Source: Mesorhizobium sp. B2-8-5 (lineage in GTDB: Bacteria; Pseudomonadota; Alphaproteobacteria; Rhizobiales; Rhizobiaceae). Taken from it: 64,000 bases of DNA. The DNA is taken from the NCBI RefSeq assembly GCF_006440675.2, contig NZ_CP083951.1:1831501-1895500 (forward strand), read 5' to 3'. This document shows, piece by piece, positions 42,415 through 51,158 of this stretch (its first letter is position 1; the number at the start of each line of letters is the position of its first letter). The translations under genes and the position numbers were made by a program. Under the pieces are notes generated by a model. That model worked only from the letters and a program-made list of their open reading frames with translations. It had not been told where the DNA came from and searched no databases.

Positions 42415-43319
42415 TACCGCGCCGCCGCCAAGGCGGCGTCGACATCCTTTGCCGGTGGAATTGCCGGCTGCGCGCCGGGTTTGAGGCAGGCGAGCGAGCC
42501 AGCCGCGGCGGCGCGGGTGAGCGCCTCCTGAAGCGGCAGGCCGGACGACAGGCCGGCGCCGAAATAACCGCAGAAGGTGTCGCCCGCGCCGACCGTGTCG
42601 ACCGGCGTGATCTTCAGCGCCGGAACGGTGAGGAAATCGTCCGGCGTGGCGGCCAGCACTCCGTCGCCACCGAGCGTGACGACGATGGCGCGGCCTGTCT
42701 TCTTGGCATAGTCGCGCATGCGGGCAGGGCGATCGCGCCCCGAAAGCGCCAGCGCCTCGCCATAGAGATCGAACTCGGTTTCGTTGGCGACGGCATAATC
42801 GGCCTTGCCGACGAAGCCGGCGGCCTCGGCACGGAAAGGGGCGGTGTTGAGCACGCTGACAGCGCCCGCCGCGCGCGCCGCGTCGAGTGTGGCGTCGACC
42901 GCCTGCAGCGGGATCTCATGCTGCAAGAGCACGACGTCGCCCTTTTTGAGGAAGGCCTTGGCGATATCGCCCGGCACCACCGAATCATTGGCGCCCGGCA
43001 CGACGGCGATGACGTTCTCTCCATCAGCGCCGACCAGGATCAACGCCGTGCCGGTGGAGGCGAAGCTCTGGCCGACACCGGACAGATCGACATTGCCGGC
43101 CTTGAGAAGGGCGAGCGCCTCGGCGGCAAAGCTATCCTTGCCGACCGCGCCTACCATGCGCACTTGCGCGCCGGCGCGCGCCGCGGCCAGGGCCTGGTTG
43201 GCGCCCTTGCCGCCGGGCGCGGTGGCGAAGCCGGAACCGCGCACCGTCTCGCCGGGCGCCGGCAAGCGGTCGACATTGGCGATGAGGTCGAGGTTGATAG
43301 AGCCGACAACGATAATCAA
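42414..43319 (-). CDS. rbsK: ribokinase
   Basis: A 301-residue PfkB-family sugar kinase converting ribose to ribose-5-phosphate. FATAPGGKGANQALAAARAG is the PfkB signature 1, VDTVGAGDTFCGYFGAGLSS is signature 2 with the catalytic Asp, and the anion hole is GAGD. The start is TTG at 43319 with GGGAGG seven bases upstream, but that site lies in one arm of a 9-bp hairpin (43326-43350). It is coupled to an amidase gene through an overlapping stop and start, an unusual pairing. Confidence 0.9.
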   Translation of the reverse strand: MIIVVGSINLDLIANVDRLPAPGETVRGSGFATAPGGKGANQALAAARAGAQVRMVGAVGKDSFAAEALALLKAGNVDLSGVGQSFASTGTALILVGADGENVIAVVPGANDSVVPGDIAKAFLKKGDVVLLQHEIPLQAVDATLDAARAAGAVSVLNTAPFRAEAAGFVGKADYAVANETEFDLYGEALALSGRDRPARMRDYAKKTGRAIVVTLGGDGVLAATPDDFLTVPALKITPVDTVGAGDTFCGYFGAGLSSGLPLQEALTRAAAAGSLACLKPGAQPAIPPAKDVDAALAAAR

Positions 43320-43325
43320 GAAAGT

Positions 43326-43350
43326 GCCTCCCGCTGGTTGCGCGGGAGGC
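43326..43350 (-). promoter_or_regulatory. 9-bp hairpin masking the rbsK ribosome binding site
   Basis: GCCTCCCGC and GCGGGAGGC are perfect complements around a 7-base loop on the minus strand; the right arm contains GGGAGG, the ribosome binding site of rbsK. It could be a translational brake on rbsK or a terminator of the gene upstream, but it has no T-run. Confidence 0.5.
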
Positions 43351-43354
43351 TAAC

Positions 43355-43397
43355 GCATGCCCCTGAAAATCGGAACCGATTTTAGAAAGGATCATGC
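43355..43397. repeat. REP-like palindrome between rbsK and the Ada-type gene
   Basis: GCATG at the left and CATGC at the right, with the inner palindrome GAAAATCGGAACCGATTTT. It shares the CATG ends and central CCG of the family at 39134 and 45299, but lies in the opposite sense. Confidence 0.6.
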
Positions 43398-43446
43398 GCA
43401 AAATCAAAGTGCTAGGAAGATCTCCACAGGGCCTTGGCCGTCGACT

Positions 43447-44352
43447 TCACGACGCTACTTGCCCCGCTTCCCAGCCGAGGATGGCGCGTTTGCGCGTCAG
43501 CCCCCAGTGATAGCCGGTGAGCGCGCCGGACTTGCCCAACGCCCGGTGGCAGGGCACCACGAAGGACATCGGGTTGGCGCCCACGGCCGCGCCCACGGCC
43601 CGGCTGGCGCTGGGTGCGCCGATGCTTGCCGCGATCGAGGAATAGGTGCAGGCCCTGCCCATCGGGATGCGCAGCAACGCTTCCCAGACGCGAAGCTGGA
43701 AATCGGTGCCGATCATCACCACGCGCAGCGGCTGGTCGGCGCGCCATTGCGTCGGGTCGAAGACCCGCGCGGCGTAAGCCTGGGTGGCCGACATGTCCTC
43801 GACGTAAGTCGCGTTCGGCCAGCGGCCGGACATGTCGGCGAAGGCCGCCCGCTCGCCGCCGGCGTCACAGAAGGCGAGGCCCGCGAGACCTCGGTCGGTG
43901 ACCATGATCAGCGCAATGCCGAAAGGCGAGATGTGGTAGCCGTAGCGGATGGTGAGGCCCGCGCCCCGGGTCTTGTAGTCGCCGGGCGACATCGCCTCAT
44001 GGGTGACGAAGAGGTCGTGCAGCCGGCCGGGACCGGACATGCCGAGCTCGAACGAGGTCTCCAGCAGCGGCATGCCGGAATCGAGCAGCCTGCGCGCATG
44101 GTCGAGCGTCACCGCCTGCAGGAAGGCCTTGGGCGATAGGCCGGCCCAGCGGGTGAAGAGTTTCTGCAGGCCGGTGGGCGTCTCGCCGACCTCTTCGGCC
44201 AGGACCTCGAGCGAGGGCTGGTCGCGATAGTCGAGGCTGATCTTCTCGATGGCGCGGCGCACGACCTCGTAGTCGCTGCCTTCCGGCGTGATGTCGTTCT
44301 GGAGGATCGCGGTCGGTTTCATGCGGGTATTCATGGTCATCTGAGCGTTCAT
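43447..44352 (-). CDS. AraC-type HTH fused to methylated-DNA-protein cysteine methyltransferase (Ada-like)
   Basis: A 301-residue protein. An AraC-like DNA-binding domain (about 30-125; LAEEVGETPTGLQKLFTRWA, SFELGMSGPGRLHDLFVTHE) is joined to an O6-alkylguanine-DNA alkyltransferase domain (about 215-300) with the acceptor Cys in PMSFVVPCHRALGKSGALTG. The N-terminal Ada domain with the metal-binding Cys that detects methylphosphotriesters is missing, so it cannot be switched on like E. coli Ada. It repairs O6-methylguanine and may sense damage in another way. ATG at 44352 follows AAGGAGATATTGCC. Divergent from the methyltransferase gene at 44467. Confidence 0.9.
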   Translation of the reverse strand: MNAQMTMNTRMKPTAILQNDITPEGSDYEVVRRAIEKISLDYRDQPSLEVLAEEVGETPTGLQKLFTRWAGLSPKAFLQAVTLDHARRLLDSGMPLLETSFELGMSGPGRLHDLFVTHEAMSPGDYKTRGAGLTIRYGYHISPFGIALIMVTDRGLAGLAFCDAGGERAAFADMSGRWPNATYVEDMSATQAYAARVFDPTQWRADQPLRVVMIGTDFQLRVWEALLRIPMGRACTYSSIAASIGAPSASRAVGAAVGANPMSFVVPCHRALGKSGALTGYHWGLTRKRAILGWEAGQVAS

Positions 44353-44466
44353 GGCAATATCTCCTTGTCCCGAATATCGGCCTTCCAGAACTTTGCCTCC
44401 ACCCGAAACTTGCCTTCCTGCCATCCACACCCAGATAGAGTGAGCTTCGGGCCGAAAAGGACGATC

Positions 44467-45282
44467 ATGGCCGGCGAAAAGGTCGATATGACCGGGGCAA
44501 GGGAAACCTTGCTGATGACGCTCTACGGCAAGGCGCTGGAGAGCCGGCTGCCCAATTCATTGCTTCAGGATCGCTTCGCCGACGAGGCGGTGCGCAAGAT
44601 CGACTATGATTTCGCAAGGCTCAAGGTCGACGGCAATCTCGGGCTGGGATTTGCAATCAGGGCGAAGACACTGGACGTCTGCGTCGCGGATTTCCTCGCA
44701 AGATATCCGGACGCGATCGTGCTGCATCTGGGATGCGGGCTCGATACGCGGATATTTCGCGTCGACCCGCCGCAAGGCGTCGACTGGTTCGACGTCGACT
44801 ATCCGGACGTCGTCGAGCTCAGGCGCAGGCTCTATCCGTCCAGGGACCGTTATCATCTGATCGCTTCCTCGGTGACCGAACCGGGCTGGCTGGCCGCGGT
44901 GCCCCGCAATCGCCTGGCGATCGTGGCGGCCGAAGGGCTGACACCCTATCTTCCAGCCGAGGAGGGACCGCGGCTGCTTGCGCGGCTTGTCTCGCATCTT
45001 GCCGGCGGCGAGCTGATGTTCGACGCCTATAGCCGGTTCGGCCTGAAGCTGATGCGCCTCAATCCGGCCATCAAGGCGACCGGCGCCGAAGTTCATTGGG
45101 CCATAGAGGATCCGCGCGAATTGGAGCGGGCGGTGCCCAAACTTCGCTTCATCGGCGAGATCCCATCCTACAAGCCGGAGCAAGGGGCGCGCCTGGGCTG
45201 GTCGGCGCGTCTGTTCGTCGGTCTCTGGAAGCTCATCCCAGCGATGCGCAAGGTCGGCAGGCTGTTGCGCTACCGGTTCTGA
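44467..45282 (+). CDS. class I SAM-dependent methyltransferase (leucine carboxymethyltransferase-like)
   Basis: A 271-residue protein of the LCMT/PPM1-like methyltransferase family. DAIVLHLGCGLDTRIFRVDP is the SAM motif I, WFDVDYPDVVELRRRLYP motif II, and LAIVAAEGLTPYLPAEEG the family EG.Y(L/F) motif. Bacterial members include O-methyltransferases in polyketide and other biosynthesis; the substrate here is unknown. ATG at 44467 has AAAGGACGATC upstream. It starts 114 bases from the opposite-strand Ada-type gene and ends near a REP-like palindrome. Confidence 0.85.
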   Translation: MAGEKVDMTGARETLLMTLYGKALESRLPNSLLQDRFADEAVRKIDYDFARLKVDGNLGLGFAIRAKTLDVCVADFLARYPDAIVLHLGCGLDTRIFRVDPPQGVDWFDVDYPDVVELRRRLYPSRDRYHLIASSVTEPGWLAAVPRNRLAIVAAEGLTPYLPAEEGPRLLARLVSHLAGGELMFDAYSRFGLKLMRLNPAIKATGAEVHWAIEDPRELERAVPKLRFIGEIPSYKPEQGARLGWSARLFVGLWKLIPAMRKVGRLLRYRF

Positions 45283-45298
45283 AAGGCTTGTTTGCTCC

Positions 45299-45368
45299 GA
45301 GCATGATCTTGTCCGAAAACCGGCGTCCACTTTTCGCTGACGCGGATCTTCGGTTCGGGATCGTGCTC
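45299..45368. repeat. REP-like palindrome, extended copy
   Basis: GAGCATGATC...GATCGTGCTC with inner TTGTCCGAAAACCGGCGTCC and an extra stem-loop (GCTGACGCGGATCTTCGG) near the right arm. Longer than the copy at 39134-39181. Lies between convergent genes. Confidence 0.8.
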
Positions 45369-45861
45369 AGCGTGTCTTGGCGGTCGCCAGCGCGCGCGAG
45401 AAGGCTGTGGCAAAACTCTCGCGATCGTCGGGATTGAGGAAGCCGCCGATCGCCACGCTCTTGCCCTGCGCTTCGACGGCCATCTTGGTGATGCCGATCT
45501 CGCTGTGGCGGGCGATCGAAAACCGCGTCCAGAACGGATTGAAATGATGCGCTTCCGAACGACCGGACGGCGCTGTCTTGCGAATGTCGAGACTGGTGCG
45601 CGAGACCGAGATTTCCTCGCGGGCGCGCGCGGCCCGGTAATTGGCGCGGAAGGCGATGTAGACGGCGATCACGTCGAGGCCGAAGAAGCCGAACACCGGC
45701 CAGGCGCCGTGCGCCAGGAAGAAGGCGCCGGTGACCGCCCAGCCGAACAGAAGCGCTCCCATCAGGATCAGGAAGCCGGTGCGGCCGAGCGAGCGGTGCG
45801 GCGTCAGCAAGGCCTGGAAAAATGGCTCGTCGGCCTGGAACGAGGCGTTTGTGTCGCTCAT
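45367..45861 (-). CDS. DUF2244 membrane protein
   Basis: A 164-residue inner-membrane protein of the DUF2244 family. Two hydrophobic helices (about 34-55 and 58-78; TGFLILMGALLFGWAVTGAF, FLAHGAWPVFGFFGLDVIAV) are followed by a charged cytoplasmic domain with AREEISVSRTSLDIR and NPFWTRFSIARHSEIGITKM, ending with GGFLNPDDRESFATAFSRAL. The family is common in alphaproteobacteria and unknown in function. Divergent from nth with 22 bases between the start codons, so the two promoters must overlap. Confidence 0.85.
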   Translation of the reverse strand: MSDTNASFQADEPFFQALLTPHRSLGRTGFLILMGALLFGWAVTGAFFLAHGAWPVFGFFGLDVIAVYIAFRANYRAARAREEISVSRTSLDIRKTAPSGRSEAHHFNPFWTRFSIARHSEIGITKMAVEAQGKSVAIGGFLNPDDRESFATAFSRALATAKTR

Positions 45862-45883
45862 GAGGGAATATTATAGGAAGGAA

Positions 45884-46690
45884 ATGGCGCCTCCCAAGTC
45901 GAAAAAATCCGTAGCTGTCAAAAAGTCTCAACCCTCCACTGCCGGTGGCAGCCGGGCGCCTGGTCGGCGGCCGCGAAAGGCCGGCTCGCGGTCGCTCTAT
46001 AGCCCCGCCGAGGTGCATGAGATCTTCCGGCGCTTTTCCGTGCAGCGGCCTGAGCCGAAAGGCGAGCTCGACTATGTCAACGCCTTCACGCTGCTGGTCG
46101 CGGTGGTGCTGTCCGCGCAAGCGACGGACGCCGGCGTCAACAAGGCGACGAAGGCGCTGTTCGCGGCGGCCGACACGCCGGCCAAGATGCTGGCGCTGGG
46201 CGAGGCCAAGGTCGGCGATTACATCCGCACCATCGGTCTGTGGCGCAACAAGGCGAAGAACGTGATCGCGCTGTCGAAGGCGCTGATCGACGACCATGCG
46301 GGCCAGGTGCCGCAGGATCGCGACGAGCTGGTGAAGCTGCCGGGCGTCGGACGCAAGACCGCCAATGTCGTGCTCAACGTCGCCTTCGGCGAGCACACCA
46401 TGGCGGTCGACACGCATATCTTCCGCATCGGCAACCGGATCGGGCTGGCACCGGGCAAGACGCCGGAGCAGGTCGAAGAAGGGCTGCTCAAGGTCATCCC
46501 GGCTGAATTCATGCGCCATGCGCATCACTGGTTGATCCTGCACGGCCGCTATGTCTGCAAGGCGCGCAAGCCCGATTGCCCGGCCTGCGTCATCGCCGAT
46601 ATCTGCAAGTCCAAGGAAAAGACCACCGACGTGCCGGCCCCGCTGGTGCCGATCGCGCCGCTGGACGAGACGTTTCCGGCCGAGGCCTAA
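45884..46690 (+). CDS. nth: endonuclease III
   Basis: A 268-residue DNA glycosylase/AP lyase that removes oxidised pyrimidines. The HhH-GPD core has LPGVGRKTANVVLNVAFG (catalytic Lys) and AVDTHIFRIGNRIGLAPG (catalytic Asp), followed by the 4Fe-4S loop CKARKPDCPACVIADIC (C-x6-C-x2-C-x5-C). A basic ~45-residue N-terminal tail with Lys and Ser, and a C-terminal Pro-rich tail, go beyond the E. coli enzyme (211 aa). ATG at 45884 is preceded by AGGAAGGA. The start of the opposite-strand DUF2244 gene is very close. Confidence 0.95.
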   Translation: MAPPKSKKSVAVKKSQPSTAGGSRAPGRRPRKAGSRSLYSPAEVHEIFRRFSVQRPEPKGELDYVNAFTLLVAVVLSAQATDAGVNKATKALFAAADTPAKMLALGEAKVGDYIRTIGLWRNKAKNVIALSKALIDDHAGQVPQDRDELVKLPGVGRKTANVVLNVAFGEHTMAVDTHIFRIGNRIGLAPGKTPEQVEEGLLKVIPAEFMRHAHHWLILHGRYVCKARKPDCPACVIADICKSKEKTTDVPAPLVPIAPLDETFPAEA

Positions 46691-46699
46691 AGCGGTGTT

Positions 46700-47146
46700 C
46701 TAATAACCGTAGCCGCGCGCCATGGCCGCGGCAAAAACCGGAATGAGCAGGAAGATGAAGCCCTCGGCGCGGACATAGTTCTTCACCGAGGCCAATTCCG
46801 CCGCCGGCACCGCGAAAGACGGATTGCCGCTCGCCTGCTTGTTCCAGGAGAGGAAGCGCATGGTCGGCACGATCGACAGCAGGCCGACGATGGCGAAGGC
46901 CGCCATCTTTGCCCAGAACATCCAATTGTAGACGTAGAATTCCCAGCCTTTCAGACCGAAGAACACCCGGCAGACGCCGACGATGACGATGAGCGCGGCG
47001 ACGATGCCGTAGTGGCGGTCGAGGCGCTTCAGCGTCGCCGCCGCCAGATCGCCGCGCACCAGCACGAACTCCGCGCCGATGATGCCGGCCAGCGAGAACA
47101 CCAGAAGGTGATGCGCGATCGCCAGCAACAGGTCTGTGGTGTCCAT
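46700..47146 (-). CDS. DUF2214 family membrane protein
   Basis: A 148-residue integral membrane protein with four hydrophobic helices. The family is recognised by the N-terminal LAIAHHLLVFSLAGIIGAEF, the VRGDLAAATLKRLDRHYGIV block and the WEFYVYNWMFWAKMAAF helix. Histidines at the start of the first helix may bind heme, as in related membrane proteins, but this is not established. The function is unknown. ATG at 47146 follows GGAAGAACC. Confidence 0.8.
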   Translation of the reverse strand: MDTTDLLLAIAHHLLVFSLAGIIGAEFVLVRGDLAAATLKRLDRHYGIVAALIVIVGVCRVFFGLKGWEFYVYNWMFWAKMAAFAIVGLLSIVPTMRFLSWNKQASGNPSFAVPAAELASVKNYVRAEGFIFLLIPVFAAAMARGYGY

Positions 47147-47334
47147 GGTTCTTCCTTCGGTAGACTTGCGCTTTTGGGTCGGCTTCGCGCGCAAACTAGC
47201 ATCGCCGGGCGAAAAGCCCATAGCGATGCAGCCGTGCCATGGCCGTTATGGCTGGAAGAGCCAACGCATTGGCCTGGCTCTTGATCGAGCGTGCTGTTTT
47301 GCTAAGCGCTGTCGCGTCGATGGAGGGCAATGCC

Positions 47335-47895
47335 ATGAGCATCAGGACGGAAGCCGGCGTGCCGCTTCTCGAAACAGCGCGCACCGTTTTGCGGCCGCAC
47401 AGGCTGGACGATTTTGAAACCTATGCCGTCATGTGGGCGGAGCCCGCCGTCACCCGTTTCATCGGCGGCAAGCCGCGCACGCGCGAGGAGAGCTGGATGC
47501 GCTTCCTGCGCCATGCCGGCCTGTGGTCGCTGATCGGCTACGGTTTCTGGGCGATCGAGGACAAGGAGACGAAGCGCTTCATCGGCGAGGCCGGGTTCCA
47601 CGATCTGAAGCGTGAGATCGAGCCGTCGATCGAAGGCGTGCCGGAGGCAGGCTGGGCGCTGGCCTCAGAGGCGCATGGCCAGGGGCTTGCAAGCGAAGTC
47701 GTCGGGCGGATCGTCGCCTGGAGCGACGAGGCGTTGGGGCAGGCGAGAACCGTCTGCATCATCGATCCGGAAAACGGCGCGTCGCTCAAGGTGGCCGAGA
47801 AGAACGGCTATCGCGAAATCCTGCGCACCACCTATCACGAAAAGCCGACGATCCTGTTGGAGAGGCCGGCCGGATCGAGCGGCGCCAAGGCCTAA
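47335..47895 (+). CDS. GNAT-family N-acetyltransferase (RimJ/RimL-type)
   Basis: A 186-residue acetyl-CoA transferase. It begins LLETARTVLRPHRLDDFETY, typical of the RimJ-like GNAT subgroup, with the acetyl-CoA loop in LASEAHGQGLASEVVGRIVA and the later ENGASLKVAEKNGYREIL block. Members acetylate protein N-termini or small amines. The ATG at 47335 has GGAGGGCAATGCC upstream. Convergent with the large GGDEF/EAL gene, whose stop overlaps this one by four bases. Confidence 0.88.
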   Translation: MSIRTEAGVPLLETARTVLRPHRLDDFETYAVMWAEPAVTRFIGGKPRTREESWMRFLRHAGLWSLIGYGFWAIEDKETKRFIGEAGFHDLKREIEPSIEGVPEAGWALASEAHGQGLASEVVGRIVAWSDEALGQARTVCIIDPENGASLKVAEKNGYREILRTTYHEKPTILLERPAGSSGAKA

Positions 47896-50378
47896 CCAGC
47901 TTTGCGGCGCAGGGTCTTGGCCAGCGTGTCCCAGGCATCCGTCACCGCACCCTGTGCCGTGTGCCCGCCGTGCAGGACCGTGACCGCGTCGAATGGCTGG
48001 GGTCGCGCGATCGCATAGCCCTGTGCGTAATCGACGCCGATCGCTTTCAAGGCTTCGACGATGCCGTCGCTTTCGACGAATTCGGCGATGGTGCGTTTTC
48101 CGGTCACCTTGCCGATATGATGGATCATCTCGACCATCGCGCGATCGATGCGGTCGTCGAGCATGTCCTTGACGAAGCCGCCGTCGATCTTGAGGTAATC
48201 GACCGGCAAATGCTTCAGATAGGCGAAGGACGACATGCCGGAGCCGAAATCGTCGAGCGCGAAGCGGCAGCCCAGCCCGCGCAGGTCGGCGATGAAACGC
48301 ATGGCCTCGGTCAGATTGGCGATGGCGCTGGTTTCGGTGATCTCCAGGCAGATCGTTTCGGGCGCAATGGCGTGCGCGGCGAACTGCTCGCGCATGAAGC
48401 CGAGAAACGTTTCGTCGCCGAACGTGGCGCCGGAGAGATTGATCGCGCAGGTGGATATCGGCGTCGCGCGCGGATCGGCGCGTCTGGCCGCCAATGTGGC
48501 GAAAGCGTTGCGCACCACCCAGCGATCGATCGCGGGCATCAATCCGTAGCGCTCCGCCGCCGGAATGAAGCTCTGCGGGGTGACGAAGCTGCCGTCGTCG
48601 TCGGTCAGCCTGAGCAGGATTTCGATATGCGCGCCTGGCTCGGCAATATCGTCCCGCAGCGGCGCGATCTCCTGCGCATGCAGCCTGAAGCGGTTCTCGT
48701 CCAGTGCGGCATGCAGGCGCTGCACCCAGGCCATCTCGCCGAAGCGCTCGCGCAACGCCGTGTCGCCGTCGCTGTGGATCTGGACGCGGTTGCGGCCCTT
48801 TTCCTTGGCCATGTAGCAGGCGACATCGGCGGCGCGCAGCACCTCCTCCAGCGTCATGCCGACATTGGCGACTTCGACCATGCCGATGCTGACGCTGGTG
48901 TTGAAGGGACGACCTTCCCAGGAAAAGTGCAGATCCTGGACCGTCGCGCGCAACCGTTCGGCGGTGGCGGCGGCACAGTCGGTATCGCAATCGAAGAGCA
49001 GCACGCCGAACTCGTCGCCGCCCAGTCTCGCCAGGATGTCGCCGGGCGGCAGCTCATTGGCGAGCAGCACCGAGATCTGGCGCAGCAGCTGGTCGCCGGC
49101 GGCATGGCCGCAGGTATCGTTGACCAGTTTGAACTGATCGAGGTCGAGATACATCAGCGCGTGCCGGCGGGGCCTTTCCGGCGCTTCGGAGATCGCGCTC
49201 GCCAGACGGTTCTCGAAGTCGCGGCGGTTGACGAGACCGGTCAGCGCATCATGCGATGCCTGCCACGACAGCCGCTCGATATAGTCCTGCTCACGTGTCA
49301 TGTCGTGCAGGGCAAGGACGCACCCCAGGATCGTGCCGGAGACGATCAGCGGAGCACCGTTCAGCGCCACCGGCACGACCGAACCGTCGGGACGCTCCAG
49401 AAGCTGCGGGCGCACATTGGAGCGGCGCGGCTCGCCCGCCAGCAGGCGCGGGACCAGATCGGTCTCCTCGACGCCGCTGTCCTTGTCGACGAGCCGGAAC
49501 AATGAGGCGACCGGCCTGCCCTTGGCGGCGGCGAGCGAACAGGCAAGCAGCCTTTCCGCTCCGGCATTCATATAGTCCAGCCGCCCCTCGGCATCGGTGC
49601 TGATGACGGCCTGGCCGATCGAAGCCAATGTGATCTGGGCACGCTCGCGCTCGGCATTGAGAGCGTTCTGGAAGGCCTGGCGTTGTTTCATCAGCTTGCG
49701 CGTGCGCCAGACGGCAAGCAGGATAAGCAGTGCGGCGGTGGCGAGATTGGCCGCCGTCAGCGCCATCTTGATGAAGCGCGATCCCTCGCCCAGACTGTCG
49801 GAAAAGGCTTTGGAGAGCGGCCCGATCCGGAGATCGAGCTGGTGGATTTGCGCCTTCCAGAGACTGATCTCGGCCGTCGAGGCCGGTCCGTTCTCGAGCC
49901 TGCGATGCATGTCGTCGCCAAGGCTTTCGATGGCGAGGATCATTTCGTCGGCCGTAGCCCAGTGGCGGATGGCGATGTCGAGATAGCTCACGGCGCGAAA
50001 ATTCCGGAACAGCCAGATCATGCCGGCGACATCGTCGGGATGGTTGTTGCCGCCAAGAAAGCCGAGCCTGGCCGCATTCGCGTCGGGCTCGGCCTGTTCG
50101 AGCGCAAGCCGCGCGGCGCGATCGGCCAGCGGCACGGCGATGGCTTGACGATATTCGCTGAAATACTCTCCCCGGCCGGTGTCGGCATAAAGGCTGAGGA
50201 AATAGATGGCGTGCTTCTGTCCCTTCGACCATTGGCTTTCGCCGCCGACATAGGCGCGGACAGCTGACAGCGTGTGGAGGCTAAGCGTCGCAACCAGTGC
50301 CTGGATCAGGACGACCGCGACGAAAGGCCAGACCAGCCCGATGAGACGCGGGGCGGCATCGGTCGATGACAGCTTCAT
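47892..50378 (-). CDS. membrane GGDEF/EAL protein with PAS domain (c-di-GMP turnover)
   Basis: An 828-residue sensor. One helix (about 12-32) and a second near 205-225 enclose a periplasmic sensing domain. They are followed by a PAS domain (about 245-360), a GGDEF domain with LARLGGDEFGVLLF (near 455, active-type motif), and an EAL domain. The latter's signature is EILLRL (near 588), with QEIAPL before it, ETICLEITETSAI and LDDFGSGMSSFAYLKHLPVD; the Ala of EAL is replaced, but the Glu, Asp-Asp and Lys of active enzymes are kept. It may make and break cyclic di-GMP and so control motility or biofilm. ATG at 50378 is chosen; an ATG at 50432 would add 18 residues. Confidence 0.9.
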   Translation of the reverse strand: MKLSSTDAAPRLIGLVWPFVAVVLIQALVATLSLHTLSAVRAYVGGESQWSKGQKHAIYFLSLYADTGRGEYFSEYRQAIAVPLADRAARLALEQAEPDANAARLGFLGGNNHPDDVAGMIWLFRNFRAVSYLDIAIRHWATADEMILAIESLGDDMHRRLENGPASTAEISLWKAQIHQLDLRIGPLSKAFSDSLGEGSRFIKMALTAANLATAALLILLAVWRTRKLMKQRQAFQNALNAERERAQITLASIGQAVISTDAEGRLDYMNAGAERLLACSLAAAKGRPVASLFRLVDKDSGVEETDLVPRLLAGEPRRSNVRPQLLERPDGSVVPVALNGAPLIVSGTILGCVLALHDMTREQDYIERLSWQASHDALTGLVNRRDFENRLASAISEAPERPRRHALMYLDLDQFKLVNDTCGHAAGDQLLRQISVLLANELPPGDILARLGGDEFGVLLFDCDTDCAAATAERLRATVQDLHFSWEGRPFNTSVSIGMVEVANVGMTLEEVLRAADVACYMAKEKGRNRVQIHSDGDTALRERFGEMAWVQRLHAALDENRFRLHAQEIAPLRDDIAEPGAHIEILLRLTDDDGSFVTPQSFIPAAERYGLMPAIDRWVVRNAFATLAARRADPRATPISTCAINLSGATFGDETFLGFMREQFAAHAIAPETICLEITETSAIANLTEAMRFIADLRGLGCRFALDDFGSGMSSFAYLKHLPVDYLKIDGGFVKDMLDDRIDRAMVEMIHHIGKVTGKRTIAEFVESDGIVEALKAIGVDYAQGYAIARPQPFDAVTVLHGGHTAQGAVTDAWDTLAKTLRRKAG

Positions 50379-50681
50379 CCCATTCCCATGGAGCGTGCGC
50401 GGGCTCCCTCGGTGTCTGTCCGACTGGCTCATCCGCCGGTTGAGACGATGTTTTTCCCCACATGTCGTCCGGTTACTGGCGACATCAATCCAGATAGCGT
50501 GCCTGGCTTAACAGCCGATAAATTTGTTCAGTATTTGTTTTATGAGTTGTTGCTCAGCAACAAAAGGATGCGTACGCCGCTTGATGCCGATATTTTTGTG
50601 CATAGTATCGATCCAGAGTGCGGGGACCCGGAAGAAAAAGCCGGCAACATCAATCCGATAGCGCTGCGCGGCAGCCGCGTC
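50379..50681. other. 303-base AT-rich region upstream of the GGDEF/EAL gene
   Basis: Promoter region. It holds a perfect 7-bp hairpin, TTGTTGC-TCA-GCAACAA (50547-50563), which could be an operator or a weak terminator of the opposite gene group. No gene is evident. Confidence 0.5.
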
Positions 50682-51080
50682 TCAGCGCTTGGTCTTGGAT
50701 TTGTTGAGGGCCACGGCTTCGCGGACGAGCGCCTTCAGGGCATCGGCGTCGACCGCGTCGCCCTCCTTGAAATCGATGGCGCGCCTGGTGTTGCCTTCGA
50801 GGCTGGAGTTGAAGAGCTTCTTGGGATCGGACAGCGCCGCGCCTTTGGCGAAGGTCAGCTTGACGACGGTCTTGTAGGTCTCGCCGGTGCAGATCATGCC
50901 GGCATCCTCCCAGACCGGCACGCCGCGCCATTTCCATGTCTCGACGGCCTCCGGCGCGGCTTGCCTGATCAGGGCGCGGAGCCGGGCAAGCGTCTCGCCG
51001 CGCCAGTCGCCGAGTTCCTTGATCCTTCCGTCGATCAGCTCGGATGCAGACCTGTCGTCCTGCGCGCTGCCTTCTTGCAT
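50682..51080 (-). CDS. DUF1801 protein (YdhG-like), first copy
   Basis: A 132-residue soluble protein of the DUF1801 family (YdhG/YjhX fold related to iron chaperone frataxin). Family segments are LIRQAAPEAVETWKWRGVPV, GMICTGETYKTVVKLTFAKG and LFNSSLEGNTRRAIDFKEGD. No enzymatic role is proven. It is the last member of a group headed by an ArsR regulator (see 52753) and lies 78 bases beyond a paralogue at 51159; the two differ strongly in sequence. Confidence 0.78.
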   Translation of the reverse strand: MQEGSAQDDRSASELIDGRIKELGDWRGETLARLRALIRQAAPEAVETWKWRGVPVWEDAGMICTGETYKTVVKLTFAKGAALSDPKKLFNSSLEGNTRRAIDFKEGDAVDADALKALVREAVALNKSKTKR

Positions 51081-51158
51081 ATCCGCTTCTCCTTCGGGCT
51101 GGATAAGAGATCGCCACCATGGCCTTTTCAGGGAGGCGACGCTTGATCTTTCGTGCGC

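Noticed and set aside
50547..50563. Rho-independent terminator
   Set aside because: Perfect short stem but no T-run on either strand; operator is as likely, so left undecided.
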